Source: Thioploca ingrica (GTDB lineage: Bacteria > Pseudomonadota > Gammaproteobacteria > Beggiatoales > Beggiatoaceae). From it: DNA of 64,000 nt. Shown here one piece after another: positions 52,555-62,111 of the stretch (position 1 is the stretch's first letter; each line of letters starts with the position of its first letter). Made by a program: the position numbers and the translations under genes. The stretch spans positions 3,286,001 through 3,350,000 of the forward strand of contig AP014633.1 in assembly GCA_000828835.1 (NCBI GenBank). Reading direction: 5' to 3'. Under the pieces are notes generated by a model. That model searched no databases and was not told the origin of the DNA. It saw only the letters and a program-made list of their open reading frames with translations.

Positions 52555-53511
52555 CTAGTTAACCGGGGGTTGTTTAGCTGAGGGGGATTTAGCTGAGGGG
52601 GGAGAGGCCGGGGAATCGGCGGGTGGCGGAGTAGTGGGTGCATTCCATTGATTTCCCAAAATAACGGGCAAACCTTGCTCGCCCGCGCCGATAATCACCA
52701 CTTTGGCGTTATTGGATTCGATAAGCCCCTGAGTCGCCTGGACAGCCTGCCATTTAATCAGCGGTTCGGAAATAGTTTCGGAGATGATAGCCTGATAGTT
52801 TTTAATCCCTTTAGCTTCGATTTCTCTGCGTTTAGCTTCTTGTTCCGCAACTTTCAACTTGTAGGTATATCGTTGCAAGACTTGTTCTTCCACCAACTTT
52901 TCTTCGATAGCTTGTTGCACCAATGGTGGTAGTTCCACCGAACGGATGATGATGTCATCCACAGTGACGTATTTGCGGCTGGTTTCCTCGGTTGCCAACC
53001 GCATGATCTTATTGAGGATGCCTTCTTTATTGTTATACACGTCTTCCGGCCGTAATTGGCCGATGTTTCTAAGCAATACAGAATCTATCTGAGGGATGAT
53101 GATTTTGTCCACATAATCTGGCCCCACGTTTTTGTGCAGCAGGGCTACCATGTCGGATTCAGGGCGGAAGCGAATTGCCAGTTTCAGGGTAATCGGCAGA
53201 CCTTGGTTAGTCAATACAGTCAGTTCGTGCAGTACCGTTTGCACCCGCATATTGTAAATGTACATAATGTCCCAGGGCCAGATGAGATGAAAGCCCTCGG
53301 AATAAATATAGTTGATTTCGGTACCGGTAGTCAGGAGCCGGTATAAAACCCCAGCTTCCCCGGAGTGGACGATAATGAATATCCGCCAGAAGAAAAAGAT
53401 GACGATGAAGAGAAGGGTCAGAAAAATGACCACAAAATAGGGAATTTTGTCTTTTAGCCAATACCTAAAACCTTTTTTCAGATGAGATGATAGTGACTGT
53501 TGAGTATTCAT
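52555..53511 (-). CDS. SPFH/band 7 (prohibitin-like) membrane protein
   Basis: The 318-residue protein has one membrane helix (about residues 27-50) followed by an SPFH domain (VHSGEAGVLYRLL; GFHLIWPWDIMYIYNMRVQT; LKLAIRFRP) and a charged coiled coil (RYTYKLKVAEQEAKRREIEA). The tail after residue 285 is a low-complexity Pro/Ser/Ala run (TPPPADSPASPPSAKSPSAK). Prohibitin-like proteins form large membrane rings that organise lipid domains and protect or retain partner proteins. The 14-base spacing to the binding lipoprotein implies one operon, suggesting that this ring may scaffold that receptor. Confidence 0.85.
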   Translation of the reverse strand: MNTQQSLSSHLKKGFRYWLKDKIPYFVVIFLTLLFIVIFFFWRIFIIVHSGEAGVLYRLLTTGTEINYIYSEGFHLIWPWDIMYIYNMRVQTVLHELTVLTNQGLPITLKLAIRFRPESDMVALLHKNVGPDYVDKIIIPQIDSVLLRNIGQLRPEDVYNNKEGILNKIMRLATEETSRKYVTVDDIIIRSVELPPLVQQAIEEKLVEEQVLQRYTYKLKVAEQEAKRREIEAKGIKNYQAIISETISEPLIKWQAVQATQGLIESNNAKVVIIGAGEQGLPVILGNQWNAPTTPPPADSPASPPSAKSPSAKQPPVN

Positions 53512-53709
53512 GCCATCCCAACGGGTAAAGAATTGAGGTCAATGTCTAAGTAATTGAATGATAAGTAAACGCTAATTGAACGTTTATTACTAACTTTTTG
53601 ATTTATAATAACTCTATTCCTTAACTTAATGGCGGTGGGTGCCTACCGGTGCAGTTTCCTTTTCTAAGGAATTAATTATACTATAGGATATTGATAACGG
53701 GGAAGTCTT

Positions 53710-54844
53710 ATGAGTACTTTACACAGTATTATTATTAAACCTATCGGGTCTTTTTGCAATCTGAACTGCCAATACTGCTTTTATCTGGACAAACAACATT
53801 TGTACACAGGCTCGCCGTCTACCCATAAAATGGATGAAACCACTCTGGATAAACTCATCCGGCAACTGTTCGAATGCTCCAATTATCCGACTTTTGTGTG
53901 GCAAGGTGGCGAACCCACGGTGATGGGTTTAGATTTTTTCCGTCACGCGGTGGAATTGCAAAAACACTACGCAAAAGGCCGGACTTTTTTCAATGCCTTG
54001 CAAACCCATGCCATGTTATTGAACGAAGATTGGGCCAAATTTCTCAAGCGGGAAAATTTCTTGGTCGGAGTTTCTCTAGATGGCCCGCAACCTATACATG
54101 ACCATTATCGCCTGGACCGCCAGGGCTGCGGCACCTTTCACCCCGTTTTCAACAACGCTAAAATGCTGATGCAGCAAGAGGTGCCGGTGAATGTGCTGGC
54201 GACTGTCACCGATTACTCGGCACAGTACCCCGAATAAATTTATCGGTTTTTCAAGGACAACGGGTTCATTTTCATGCAATTCAGCCCGGTGGTGGAGCTA
54301 GATCCCAAACATCCCAATCGGGCCGCACCGTTTTCCGTCACCGCGAAACAATACGGGCGTTTTTTGGTCAAAGTGTTCAAGTGTTGGTACAAAGACTTTG
54401 ATTATCGCCACCTCAAGCAAAAAACCTCGGTTCGGTTTTTCGATTCCCTGATGCACCGTTATGTTGGTATGGTACCGGAATCACTGCGCTTTGCAGGAAA
54501 AATGCAATGTATATCTCGTGGTGGAGCACAATGGCGATTTGTTTTCCTGCGATTTTCTGGTGTCGGAAGAGACTCGCCTGGGAAATCTGCATGAAATCTC
54601 TTTGCAACAGGCCTTCAACTCACCCGCTCATATCGCCTTTGGCCTACGTAAAGCAAATTATGGCGAAAAATGCCGGCGTTGCCAATGGGTAAAGTTGTGC
54701 TATGGCGGTTGCATCAAAGACCGACTTCATGATCCGCGCGACCACGGGCATAACCATTTTTGCGAATCCTACAAATATTTTTTCGAGCGGGTGGACGGCC
54801 AATTCAAAGAACTAGCCGATTTGTATCTACGCCATTATCGTTGA
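53710..54844 (+). pseudogene. Anaerobic sulfatase-maturase-like radical SAM/SPASM gene, disrupted
   Basis: The N-terminal part contains KPIGSFCNLNCQYCFYLDK, with the CxxxCxxC iron-sulfur motif of radical SAM maturases, and FVWQGGEPTVMGLDFF. A TAA at 54235-54237 stops it after residue 175. The same frame resumes IYRFFKDNGFIFMQFSPVVE. An extra base at 54484 then shifts the frame, after which CALQEKCNVYLVVEHNGDLF, SCDFLVSEE and CRRCQWVKLCYGGC of the SPASM domain continue to 54844. Such enzymes convert a Cys or Ser of sulfatases to formylglycine. Two lesions make a functional protein unlikely unless they are sequence errors. Confidence 0.85.
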
Positions 54845-54940
54845 ATGCCACGGAAACGCAAAGTACGTTAGGAATGCAAAAATTTTTTAATAAACAGCCC
54901 CTCCGAAATTCTCGGCGTTGAATTTTTAAAACTCACCGTC

Positions 54941-57900
54941 CTACTTCGGTGCTTGCCGAGCCGGTTCGGATTTCGCACTCCCATCCGCTTCGTCTTCCAT
55001 CATGGAGGTGGCCTTCGATGGCGGTGATTTCACTACCGTCCCAACTACAAAATCTACCATCGTTTCCGGTACCGCCAACACTGGAGTCTGCTTGCCTTCA
55101 GTTAATTCGCTGACCCGACTAGAAACGTAGTTTCCCATTTCCAGTAACTTCAATTGTCCGTCCCCATCGTGGTCGGCTTTACCGTTCAGAGCCTCCAGCA
55201 AAGCGGTGATGAATAGGCTATGATGGCCCCCCTCTTCCGTTTGTGAGGACTGTGTCCCTACCGCAGAGGAAAACACGATGATGCCGTTTTCTGGACTGCT
55301 CAATTCATTAGCAAAACCGTCAACATCGGCGGGACTGAGTTCTGTGGATTTCACTCCGAGGGTATTGAAATAAGCCGTGTCCATGAATAGCAATACTTTA
55401 CTTTGCATGCCGCTAAATGCTTCTCTGAGCACGGTAGTGGAAATCGTGTTGCTAGTGGGCGTGGCATTGGCAGGCAGAAAGAAATAAGAGTTTTTACGGG
55501 TGTCCTCGTGTTGCAGGGAGTGCCCGGCAAAAAATACCATCACCACGTCTTCCGGCTTGGCCTCCTGGCGTAACCAAGCCAAGTCGTCCATAATTTCAGT
55601 ATGACTGCTGTCAGCTAGATGTTTCACTTTGATCTCACGATAATACTTGGTTTGCTGTGCCCACATCGCGGCGAACCTCGCGGCATCCTCGCGTGCAAAT
55701 GGTAAATCGCCAAGGATTTTGTCGGTGTAATCACTGATTCCAATGCTCAACACATACAACACGGGTTGCACTGAGGGGGACGGTTTGCCTTTCCAATTCA
55801 GTAGAGCCAGTTCGGGAGGAGAAACGCCATGCACGTTTTTCGCTATCAGCGCAATTTCTACGGTACGTTGGGGTAGGATCACAGGGATTCGTCCTTTGGC
55901 TGGATCGGCTTGTTCCGTAGCCTTGATGGTGTGCCACGGACGCCCATCCACCATGAGATACAACTCTGCCGGAGATGCTTCACCGTGAAAACGGAACTGG
56001 TATTTCACTTCTATTTCTGGGCTTGAAAACTCCTCGCCATCTTTAGGTGCTTGCAGCAGTACCCGTGGGGGAAATACTTTGGGTGTGTCCGGTATGGGAA
56101 CAGTCTTATCTTCAGAGAGTGTAGCCGCAATCTCGGCACCGGTTGTTTTGATTGGTGACAGAGAGTTCTCGGTTAAGGCTTGAATTAGAGTTTGCGGTTG
56201 GTAATAACGCCCCCGTAGGCTGCGTACTGGGAAAAAATCTGCAGCCTGTTCTGGTTTGTTATTGACATGCCAACCAAGCAGGGTATCTGCACCTACCGAA
56301 GCGGCATATATGCCCACCGGGGTCCATGCTACCCAGCGGCGACGGTCAGCGTGGGGATACAAGGCCAGGAGTTCGCTACCATCCTCCAACTTAAACCAGC
56401 GTAAGGTGCTGTCGCTGAACGCAGCCACTAAAATTTTTCCATTGGCGGCAATGTTTACTGCCCACACAATACCCGGCGACTCTTTCTGCCAAAGCATTTG
56501 GCCTTTCTGGTTGTAATGATACAAGCGAAAGCGAGTACCTAATACCAGCGAGTCCCCAACCGGAGAAACCGCATAACTGATGGCAGTATCGTTCTTTTTC
56601 AGAGACAAAGGGTTGCCGTTTAGTTGTGGGTACGCAGAGTTTTTCCAGGATTTAATCTTTAGAGCCGGGGTGTCCAGAGTGGGAGGAAAGACTTCAGTTT
56701 GTTTTTTAACAAGCGTCTCTTCCGCTAGCAACGCTATAATTGTGGGCGGGTCCAACTTGCCGTTGGGGGGCAAACTCATGGCTTGCTGAAATTTTTTGAT
56801 GGCGGTGCGGGTCAACGATCCCATGAGATTGTCCACCGGCCCTGGGAAGAATTTTTTCTTTATTAGATAGCGTTGAGCCTCACCGACTTCTAAATGTTCC
56901 GCTGCGGGGTTTACTGCAGTGGGTACGGGCGTAGCGGGTGCTTCCGACGCTTCACGATGTACTTCGAATAAACGCCTTTCTGGTAGGGAAAAACGCATCC
57001 GGGTTTGTTGATCCAGGGTATCATATTCAAACTGGACCACTTGAGCATCCTCAGAGACTAACAAGCCGTCCGGAAAAATTTTATTGAAATACACGGTTTC
57101 CCGGCGACGAGTTAGAATTTCCTTGCCGTTGGCGTCGAATATACCCCAGCTTGGGGTGCTATCAACATAAAGAACGCGCTGATTTGCCAGGGTACTTAAA
57201 CTCATTATCGTATTCCAGGCTGTCGGCCATTCAGCCGGTGTAGTATTCTTTCCGGCTTTGGGCCACTGTAAGACATTTAACATACTATCTCGTTTATAAC
57301 CGCCACCACCATATAGAAACTCGCCGTCTCGCGACCAAGCGGTGATGAACAGATCGCCATTCCCACCATCCCCGGGAGTTGCCCAATACAATAAGGACAA
57401 ATCCTTGGTAGCCACTACTGCCACGCGTGCATGGTCGATGAAACCTACCGCAATTTTCTCACCATCTGGGGAAAAACGCACCGCAAACGGTAACTTCTGT
57501 TCAGCGATTTTGGCTTTATGCCTCAATTGCAGGTTTCCTTTCTGACTATCATGCGCATACAACCGGATATATCCGTCATAACTGCTGCTCACTAGTTGTT
57601 TACCATCCGGGCTGAATTCAACCCAATAGCTGTCCCCTGTATAATCCACATCGCGGAGAACCTCGGTTAAATTCGAGCGACGCCACACACGGATACCATT
57701 GTTACCGGAGAGCACCCCAGCTAGATATTCGCCATCCGGGGAAAAATCTAGGTGTAGTACAACATTTTCAAGGCCAATCAGACGGTTGACGATCTCCCCG
57801 TTAGAAGTATCGAATAAATATATATTATGATTGCCGAAGCCCCGGTAGCCACCCTTAGTCCAACCCCCGGTGGCGAGCAGGAAACTGTCTGGGGATATGG

Positions 57901-58189
57901 CCACAGCAAATAGCTTGCCTTCGTTACCGATGCCGATAGGTGGACGCAGTACCCGATATAGACGACCGCCGGCGAGCAGGTCCCACAGGCGCACAGTCTT
58001 GTCATCCGAAGCAGTCGCTAATATGGTTTCAGCGGCATCCAGGTCGATACGGTTGATTATCTCGGTGTGCATAACCGGATTAAGACGTAGAAAAGCTGCA
58101 CTTTCCGCCGCGGTGCATGGAAAAATAAACAGTGCTAAAAGGACCAGCATAATTTGAGGAGTGTACGACCAATAAGTGAGATATTCCAT
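54941..58189 (-). CDS. WD40/peptidoglycan-binding/caspase-fold protein with catalytic Cys replaced by Ala
   Basis: The 1082-residue protein has an N-terminal signal (LVLLALFIFPCTAAESA), so it is extracytoplasmic. WD40-type repeats occupy about 45-390 (ILATASDDKTVRLWDLLAGG; VEFSPDGKQLVSSSYDGYIR), a peptidoglycan-binding domain about 433-492 (TRTAIKKFQQAMSLPPNGKL), further WD-like blades about 520-650, an Ig-like region about 715-800 and a caspase p20-like domain from about 811 (YVLSIGISDYTD). His890 (FFAGHS) is kept. The catalytic position in LLFMDTAYFN is Ala939 where DxCHSG-type proteins have Cys. The enzyme site is therefore dead while the fold and frame are intact. It lies 75 bases after the TolC-like gene. 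Confidence 0.88.
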   Translation of the reverse strand: MEYLTYWSYTPQIMLVLLALFIFPCTAAESAAFLRLNPVMHTEIINRIDLDAAETILATASDDKTVRLWDLLAGGRLYRVLRPPIGIGNEGKLFAVAISPDSFLLATGGWTKGGYRGFGNHNIYLFDTSNGEIVNRLIGLENVVLHLDFSPDGEYLAGVLSGNNGIRVWRRSNLTEVLRDVDYTGDSYWVEFSPDGKQLVSSSYDGYIRLYAHDSQKGNLQLRHKAKIAEQKLPFAVRFSPDGEKIAVGFIDHARVAVVATKDLSLLYWATPGDGGNGDLFITAWSRDGEFLYGGGGYKRDSMLNVLQWPKAGKNTTPAEWPTAWNTIMSLSTLANQRVLYVDSTPSWGIFDANGKEILTRRRETVYFNKIFPDGLLVSEDAQVVQFEYDTLDQQTRMRFSLPERRLFEVHREASEAPATPVPTAVNPAAEHLEVGEAQRYLIKKKFFPGPVDNLMGSLTRTAIKKFQQAMSLPPNGKLDPPTIIALLAEETLVKKQTEVFPPTLDTPALKIKSWKNSAYPQLNGNPLSLKKNDTAISYAVSPVGDSLVLGTRFRLYHYNQKGQMLWQKESPGIVWAVNIAANGKILVAAFSDSTLRWFKLEDGSELLALYPHADRRRWVAWTPVGIYAASVGADTLLGWHVNNKPEQAADFFPVRSLRGRYYQPQTLIQALTENSLSPIKTTGAEIAATLSEDKTVPIPDTPKVFPPRVLLQAPKDGEEFSSPEIEVKYQFRFHGEASPAELYLMVDGRPWHTIKATEQADPAKGRIPVILPQRTVEIALIAKNVHGVSPPELALLNWKGKPSPSVQPVLYVLSIGISDYTDKILGDLPFAREDAARFAAMWAQQTKYYREIKVKHLADSSHTEIMDDLAWLRQEAKPEDVVMVFFAGHSLQHEDTRKNSYFFLPANATPTSNTISTTVLREAFSGMQSKVLLFMDTAYFNTLGVKSTELSPADVDGFANELSSPENGIIVFSSAVGTQSSQTEEGGHHSLFITALLEALNGKADHDGDGQLKLLEMGNYVSSRVSELTEGKQTPVLAVPETMVDFVVGTVVKSPPSKATSMMEDEADGSAKSEPARQAPK

Positions 58190-58264
58190 CCTAGGGACTC
58201 CAACGTAAAGTTATTGGGCAAGATCCAATCTAACTGCTCTAAGAAAATCGGTCCGGTTAAAATT

Positions 58265-59851
58265 TTACCAACCGGGTAAGGTGCTCAGATTCGCCAGATC
58301 CGCTTCCCCACTGGTTTCATTGGTAACAATCAGGGTCCCCGTGTTAAAACGGGCCTTAGTGATGGCGCTTGCCAAATCAGCTAAAGCACGTGCACCGTCC
58401 CCTCTGGCTTCGAGGTATTTGTTTTCGAGTTCCATGATGGTGAGCAATTTCGTTTCGTCTTGCAAAACGGCACTGTCACTCAGCAAATCTTCCAAGGCCT
58501 GCCGGTACGCCAGGATGGTTTCTCTCACCTGCACGGCTTTTTGCATGCGTCCGTACACATTGCTCAGATCGTTCTGCATGTCTAACCGGATGGAGCGAAT
58601 TTTTTCGTCAGTATCAAGGGCTTTTTGTTGATAGTCTGCTTGGTTGAGTTCTAGGGTTCCACCGGCGATATCATTGCCGAAAGGATAGCTCAGCGTTAGA
58701 CCCGCTGAGTAGTCCATGCCGTTTACGTTTTTATAATAAGATTCGGTAAAGCGATCAAAATCGTTGTACTGAGAAAAACCGTTGTACCCCGTGCCCAGAC
58801 TCAAATTCAACTGTGGCAGCACATCTTTGCGGGCTTTGTCCAGATTGACCTTGGCAATCTTCTGACGCAGACGCGTGGCTTTTAAATCCAAACGTTTGTC
58901 CTCCGCTTCGCGTAACCAAATGTCTTGAAGCTTCTGGTGATCGAAGCGGTTGACAGCCTCTTTCCATTCCAGCGGAAAATCAGCAACCGGCTTGCCCAAG
59001 GAGTCAAGTTGTTGGGCTGGAATACCTATCACGGTTGCTAGCGCAATTTTCGCTTCGTCCAGGGCTTGTTGCGTGTCGATAAGTTTGCCTTTTTTATCTT
59101 CTAGATATCCGTGCAGATTGTGGCCCGAGGCACTGGCACGTTCAATCCAGTTTTGGACACGTTGTTTAGATTCTTGTACCCGTTCTAGGTACCAACGTGT
59201 ACTAACGTAGTTCCAGAAGTTGGTAACGGTATCCAATACCGTGGCGGATATCTTGTATTGAAAATCCGCTAGCGTTGCTTCGTAATTCAAGCCAGCGGCC
59301 AATTCCGCTGCTGCCGCTGAAACCCGCCCACTACCTTTGAGTAGAGGCACAGTGACCGTAAACTTGACACTGGTTTTATTGGTAGTCAGGCCCAAGCGAC
59401 TTAGCATATCCGGGTCGGCTTGCAGAGTTGTTACCGACAAATCAGTGGCAACCCCCGTTCGGAAGGATTTCACTAGACCGGTGGACAAGCTGCTGTTCGT
59501 GCTCTGGATTTCTATATCCGTTGCGCTGGGGGGCAGTAAGGCCCTGTCGGTGGGATGCAGACTCTCTACGTCCAAGATTTTAGTAGTGGAGTGACTGCTG
59601 TTAATAGCGATCCGGCCATTGACGTTAAACGCCCCTGAAGCGATGCGTGTACCGGCCTTGGCTTTTTCCACCCCGAGTTGTTGCAAGCTGATATTGGGAG
59701 AATTTTGTAAAGCGATTTTTACTACTTCGGGTAACGTAAATTCACCGCTATCTCCACCGGCGGGAGTATCTGAGGAGAAAACCGGCACTGATAAATTTAG
59801 CCAAATTAAACAGCAACTGGCCGGAACCACTACCAAACTATTTTTTTTCAT
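58265..59851 (-). CDS. TolC-family outer membrane efflux protein
   Basis: The protein starts at ATG 59851 behind AGAGG (528 residues). An upstream Met at 59884 adds eleven unneeded residues. A signal peptide (MKKNSLVVVPASCCLIWLNL) is followed by FTLPEVVKIALQNSPNISLQ, the typical opening of the outer membrane efflux fold, and by coiled-coil helices (ATRLRQKIAKVNLDKARKDV; LDTDEKIRSIRLDMQNDL) with short beta-barrel segments (LSLGTGYNGFSQYNDFDRF). It forms trimeric outer-membrane channels. It is divergent from the sulfatase gene and directly upstream of the caspase-like gene, making it the probable outlet for the exporter at 48-49.6 kb. Confidence 0.88.
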   Translation of the reverse strand: MKKNSLVVVPASCCLIWLNLSVPVFSSDTPAGGDSGEFTLPEVVKIALQNSPNISLQQLGVEKAKAGTRIASGAFNVNGRIAINSSHSTTKILDVESLHPTDRALLPPSATDIEIQSTNSSLSTGLVKSFRTGVATDLSVTTLQADPDMLSRLGLTTNKTSVKFTVTVPLLKGSGRVSAAAAELAAGLNYEATLADFQYKISATVLDTVTNFWNYVSTRWYLERVQESKQRVQNWIERASASGHNLHGYLEDKKGKLIDTQQALDEAKIALATVIGIPAQQLDSLGKPVADFPLEWKEAVNRFDHQKLQDIWLREAEDKRLDLKATRLRQKIAKVNLDKARKDVLPQLNLSLGTGYNGFSQYNDFDRFTESYYKNVNGMDYSAGLTLSYPFGNDIAGGTLELNQADYQQKALDTDEKIRSIRLDMQNDLSNVYGRMQKAVQVRETILAYRQALEDLLSDSAVLQDETKLLTIMELENKYLEARGDGARALADLASAITKARFNTGTLIVTNETSGEADLANLSTLPGW

Positions 59852-60077
59852 TATTAACCTCTTTAGGAAGTTTCTTGAATTCATTTGTTAAATTTAATAT
59901 CTTAACAAAGTTTAGCAATAAGTTAAAGACGCTTGTAGGCTTCACCACGCCAAAGATCTCTTGAGCAAACCAAAAGGTTCCACGCGTAAAATGAAAAATA
60001 CTGAAATTTTAGAATAAGTTAGGATTTCATTAAAATCTAAACTCTTGTGAAGGTAAAATTAATAGGATAAATCTTTC

Positions 60078-62077
60078 ATGCTAAGAAAAACTGCCGTTCT
60101 TTCCCTCTGCGCCGCTGCGGCGATTTTCAGTGTAACTCCTTTGTCTCAGGCTATTGCTAAAGAGTTAAAAAGGCCCCATTTTGTGACTATCGTCATCGAC
60201 GACATGGGCTTTTCCGATCTAAGCTATTTCGGCGGCGAAGTGCCTACCCCAAACCTAGACCAATTAGTGGAAGGCGGCATTGCCTTGACTAACTTTTATT
60301 CGGCCCCAACTTCGAAGTCTTACAGCAAAACGGCTATCAAACGATGATGACCGGCAAATGGGACATGGGCGAAAAACCGGATCAGGATGCACAGGTTCGG
60401 GGGTTTGAAATGACCAAAGGCTTGTTGTTGCCAGGTGGAGATACCCACTATATCTCCGATAAAAATGGTAAGGTGAACACTACTCTTCCACCTTCATACT
60501 ACCAAGATCTTAACCGCACTTCGCCTTATAGTGAAAGCGGTCAGGAAGTCACTCAGTTTCCCCCTAATGCTTACTCTACCGAATATTACACAGACAGTGC
60601 TATCGCCCTGTTGCAAAACCGGGACATCAGCAGACCGTTTGCCTTGAATGTCGCGCATATTGCCCCCCACACCCCCTGGCAAGCACCTCCGGAAGTGAGC
60701 GCCAAATATATCGAGACGTATTCGAAAGGTTGGGATGTGCTGCGCCAGGAACGTTTCGAGCGCTTGAAAGCCAGTGGCATCTTGCCCGTAGATGCGAAAT
60801 TGCCGTCCCGCCCCGAGGGATTGCGTGCTTGGGACAGCCTAACTCCCACCGAACAAAGTGTAGAAGCAAAACGCATGGTTGTGTACGCAGCTATGATTGA
60901 AATGTTGGATAACAGCGTAGGTAGGCTTTTGAATTACCTAAAGACTAGCGGTGAATATGAGAACACCGTAATCTTGGTTTATTCTGACAATGGCGCAGAA
61001 AGTGTTGCTGCCGCTTTGGCCTATGAGCCTTCCCGTTCTGCTACCATAAAAAACTTCAACACTTTGGAAGCCGGTGATTTTGATCCCAACAAGCTAGCTA
61101 ATATCGGGGATGCCAGTTGGTATTTTGGTCCGAATAAAGAGTGGGCAATGCTTTCTAATACACCCTTCAATAAGCATAAAGTCACCCTGTTTGATGGTGG
61201 TTTTCATGTGCCGGCTTTTATCCATTATCCACAAGCTAAAGTTTCTGGGATAAAATACGATTGTATGCATTCCATTTTGGATTTTATGCCCACGATCCTG
61301 GACATGGCAGATACTTCCTACCCCACCACCTGGAACGACAAGCCTTTGTCACCTCTGCCAGGGGTTTCTATGGCGGGATTGTTTCAAGGGAATTTTTCCT
61401 GTAATGCCGACCGTTGGCTGACTTTGGAGTTCGAAGGGATGAAAGCGGTTCGCCATGCTGGTTGGGCACTGTCTCAAGCTCGTTTTGACAATACCTTGCA
61501 TCTGTTCAATCTGGAGCAAGATCCCTATGAGCGTAACGATCTTGCCGCGCAAAGGCCAGACAAGCTAGCTGAACTGTTTGATCATTACCAACAGTATGCG
61601 GAAGAAAATCAGGTGGTTGAGGTCAGCGGCAGATGGTATCCGCCCTTAAATACAGTAAGTACCGCTACCGCAAACACCGATGCCGGGGTTTATGGCGGAG
61701 TTGCCTCTAACGGTATCCCCTTGTGGTTGAAAGCAGTCAACGCTAAGCAAAGCGATATACTTGATGTCGGCGGCTTTGTACACATAGCTAAGGAACATGT
61801 AGGAAACCCGGGGGAATTCTTCGTCCACATTAAATATACCCAGTCAGATGATATGCCACCCGTTTATTTTGCCCTAACTGACCAAGGGCTTCATAAGCAA
61901 TCTACGGCAGAAGGCTTGCCTACTTTTCAAGCCGGTACTCTGCCACGCAGTCTACCCATTCCTATTTACCAGGGAACACTTGTAGACATTCCCGGTACGT
62001 TTGAAATACTCATAGGCTATCGCGTGGATGACACGGAAGTGCTAGGTAGTGACCCGATTATTCTCACTGTTGAGTAA
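60078..62077 (+). pseudogene. Secreted formylglycine-type sulfatase gene with deletion of the catalytic Cys region
   Basis: The 5' part has a signal peptide (LCAAAAIFSVTPLSQAIA) and the sulfatase opening HFVTIVIDDMGFSDLSYFGG, ending NFYSAPT. At 60306-60313 the frame breaks and sulfatase sequence resumes in another frame as FEVLQQNGYQTMMTGKWDMG, skipping the stretch that should hold the C-x-P-S/T-R formylglycine motif and about 65-75 residues. Later motifs are present (VILVYSDNGAE metal site; FNKHKVTLFDGGFHVPAFI). GKWDMG carries Asp where GKWHLG is usual. The rest, 577 residues, is open. The catalytic core is lost, so it cannot act as a sulfatase. Confidence 0.88.
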
Positions 62078-62111
62078 GTCCACGTAATTCATTTAGCAAC
62101 CAGGTATAGTC

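Noticed and set aside
55743-58157. Multiple plus-strand frames inside the caspase-like gene
   Set aside because: All are short, antisense to a well-supported gene, and lack start signals.
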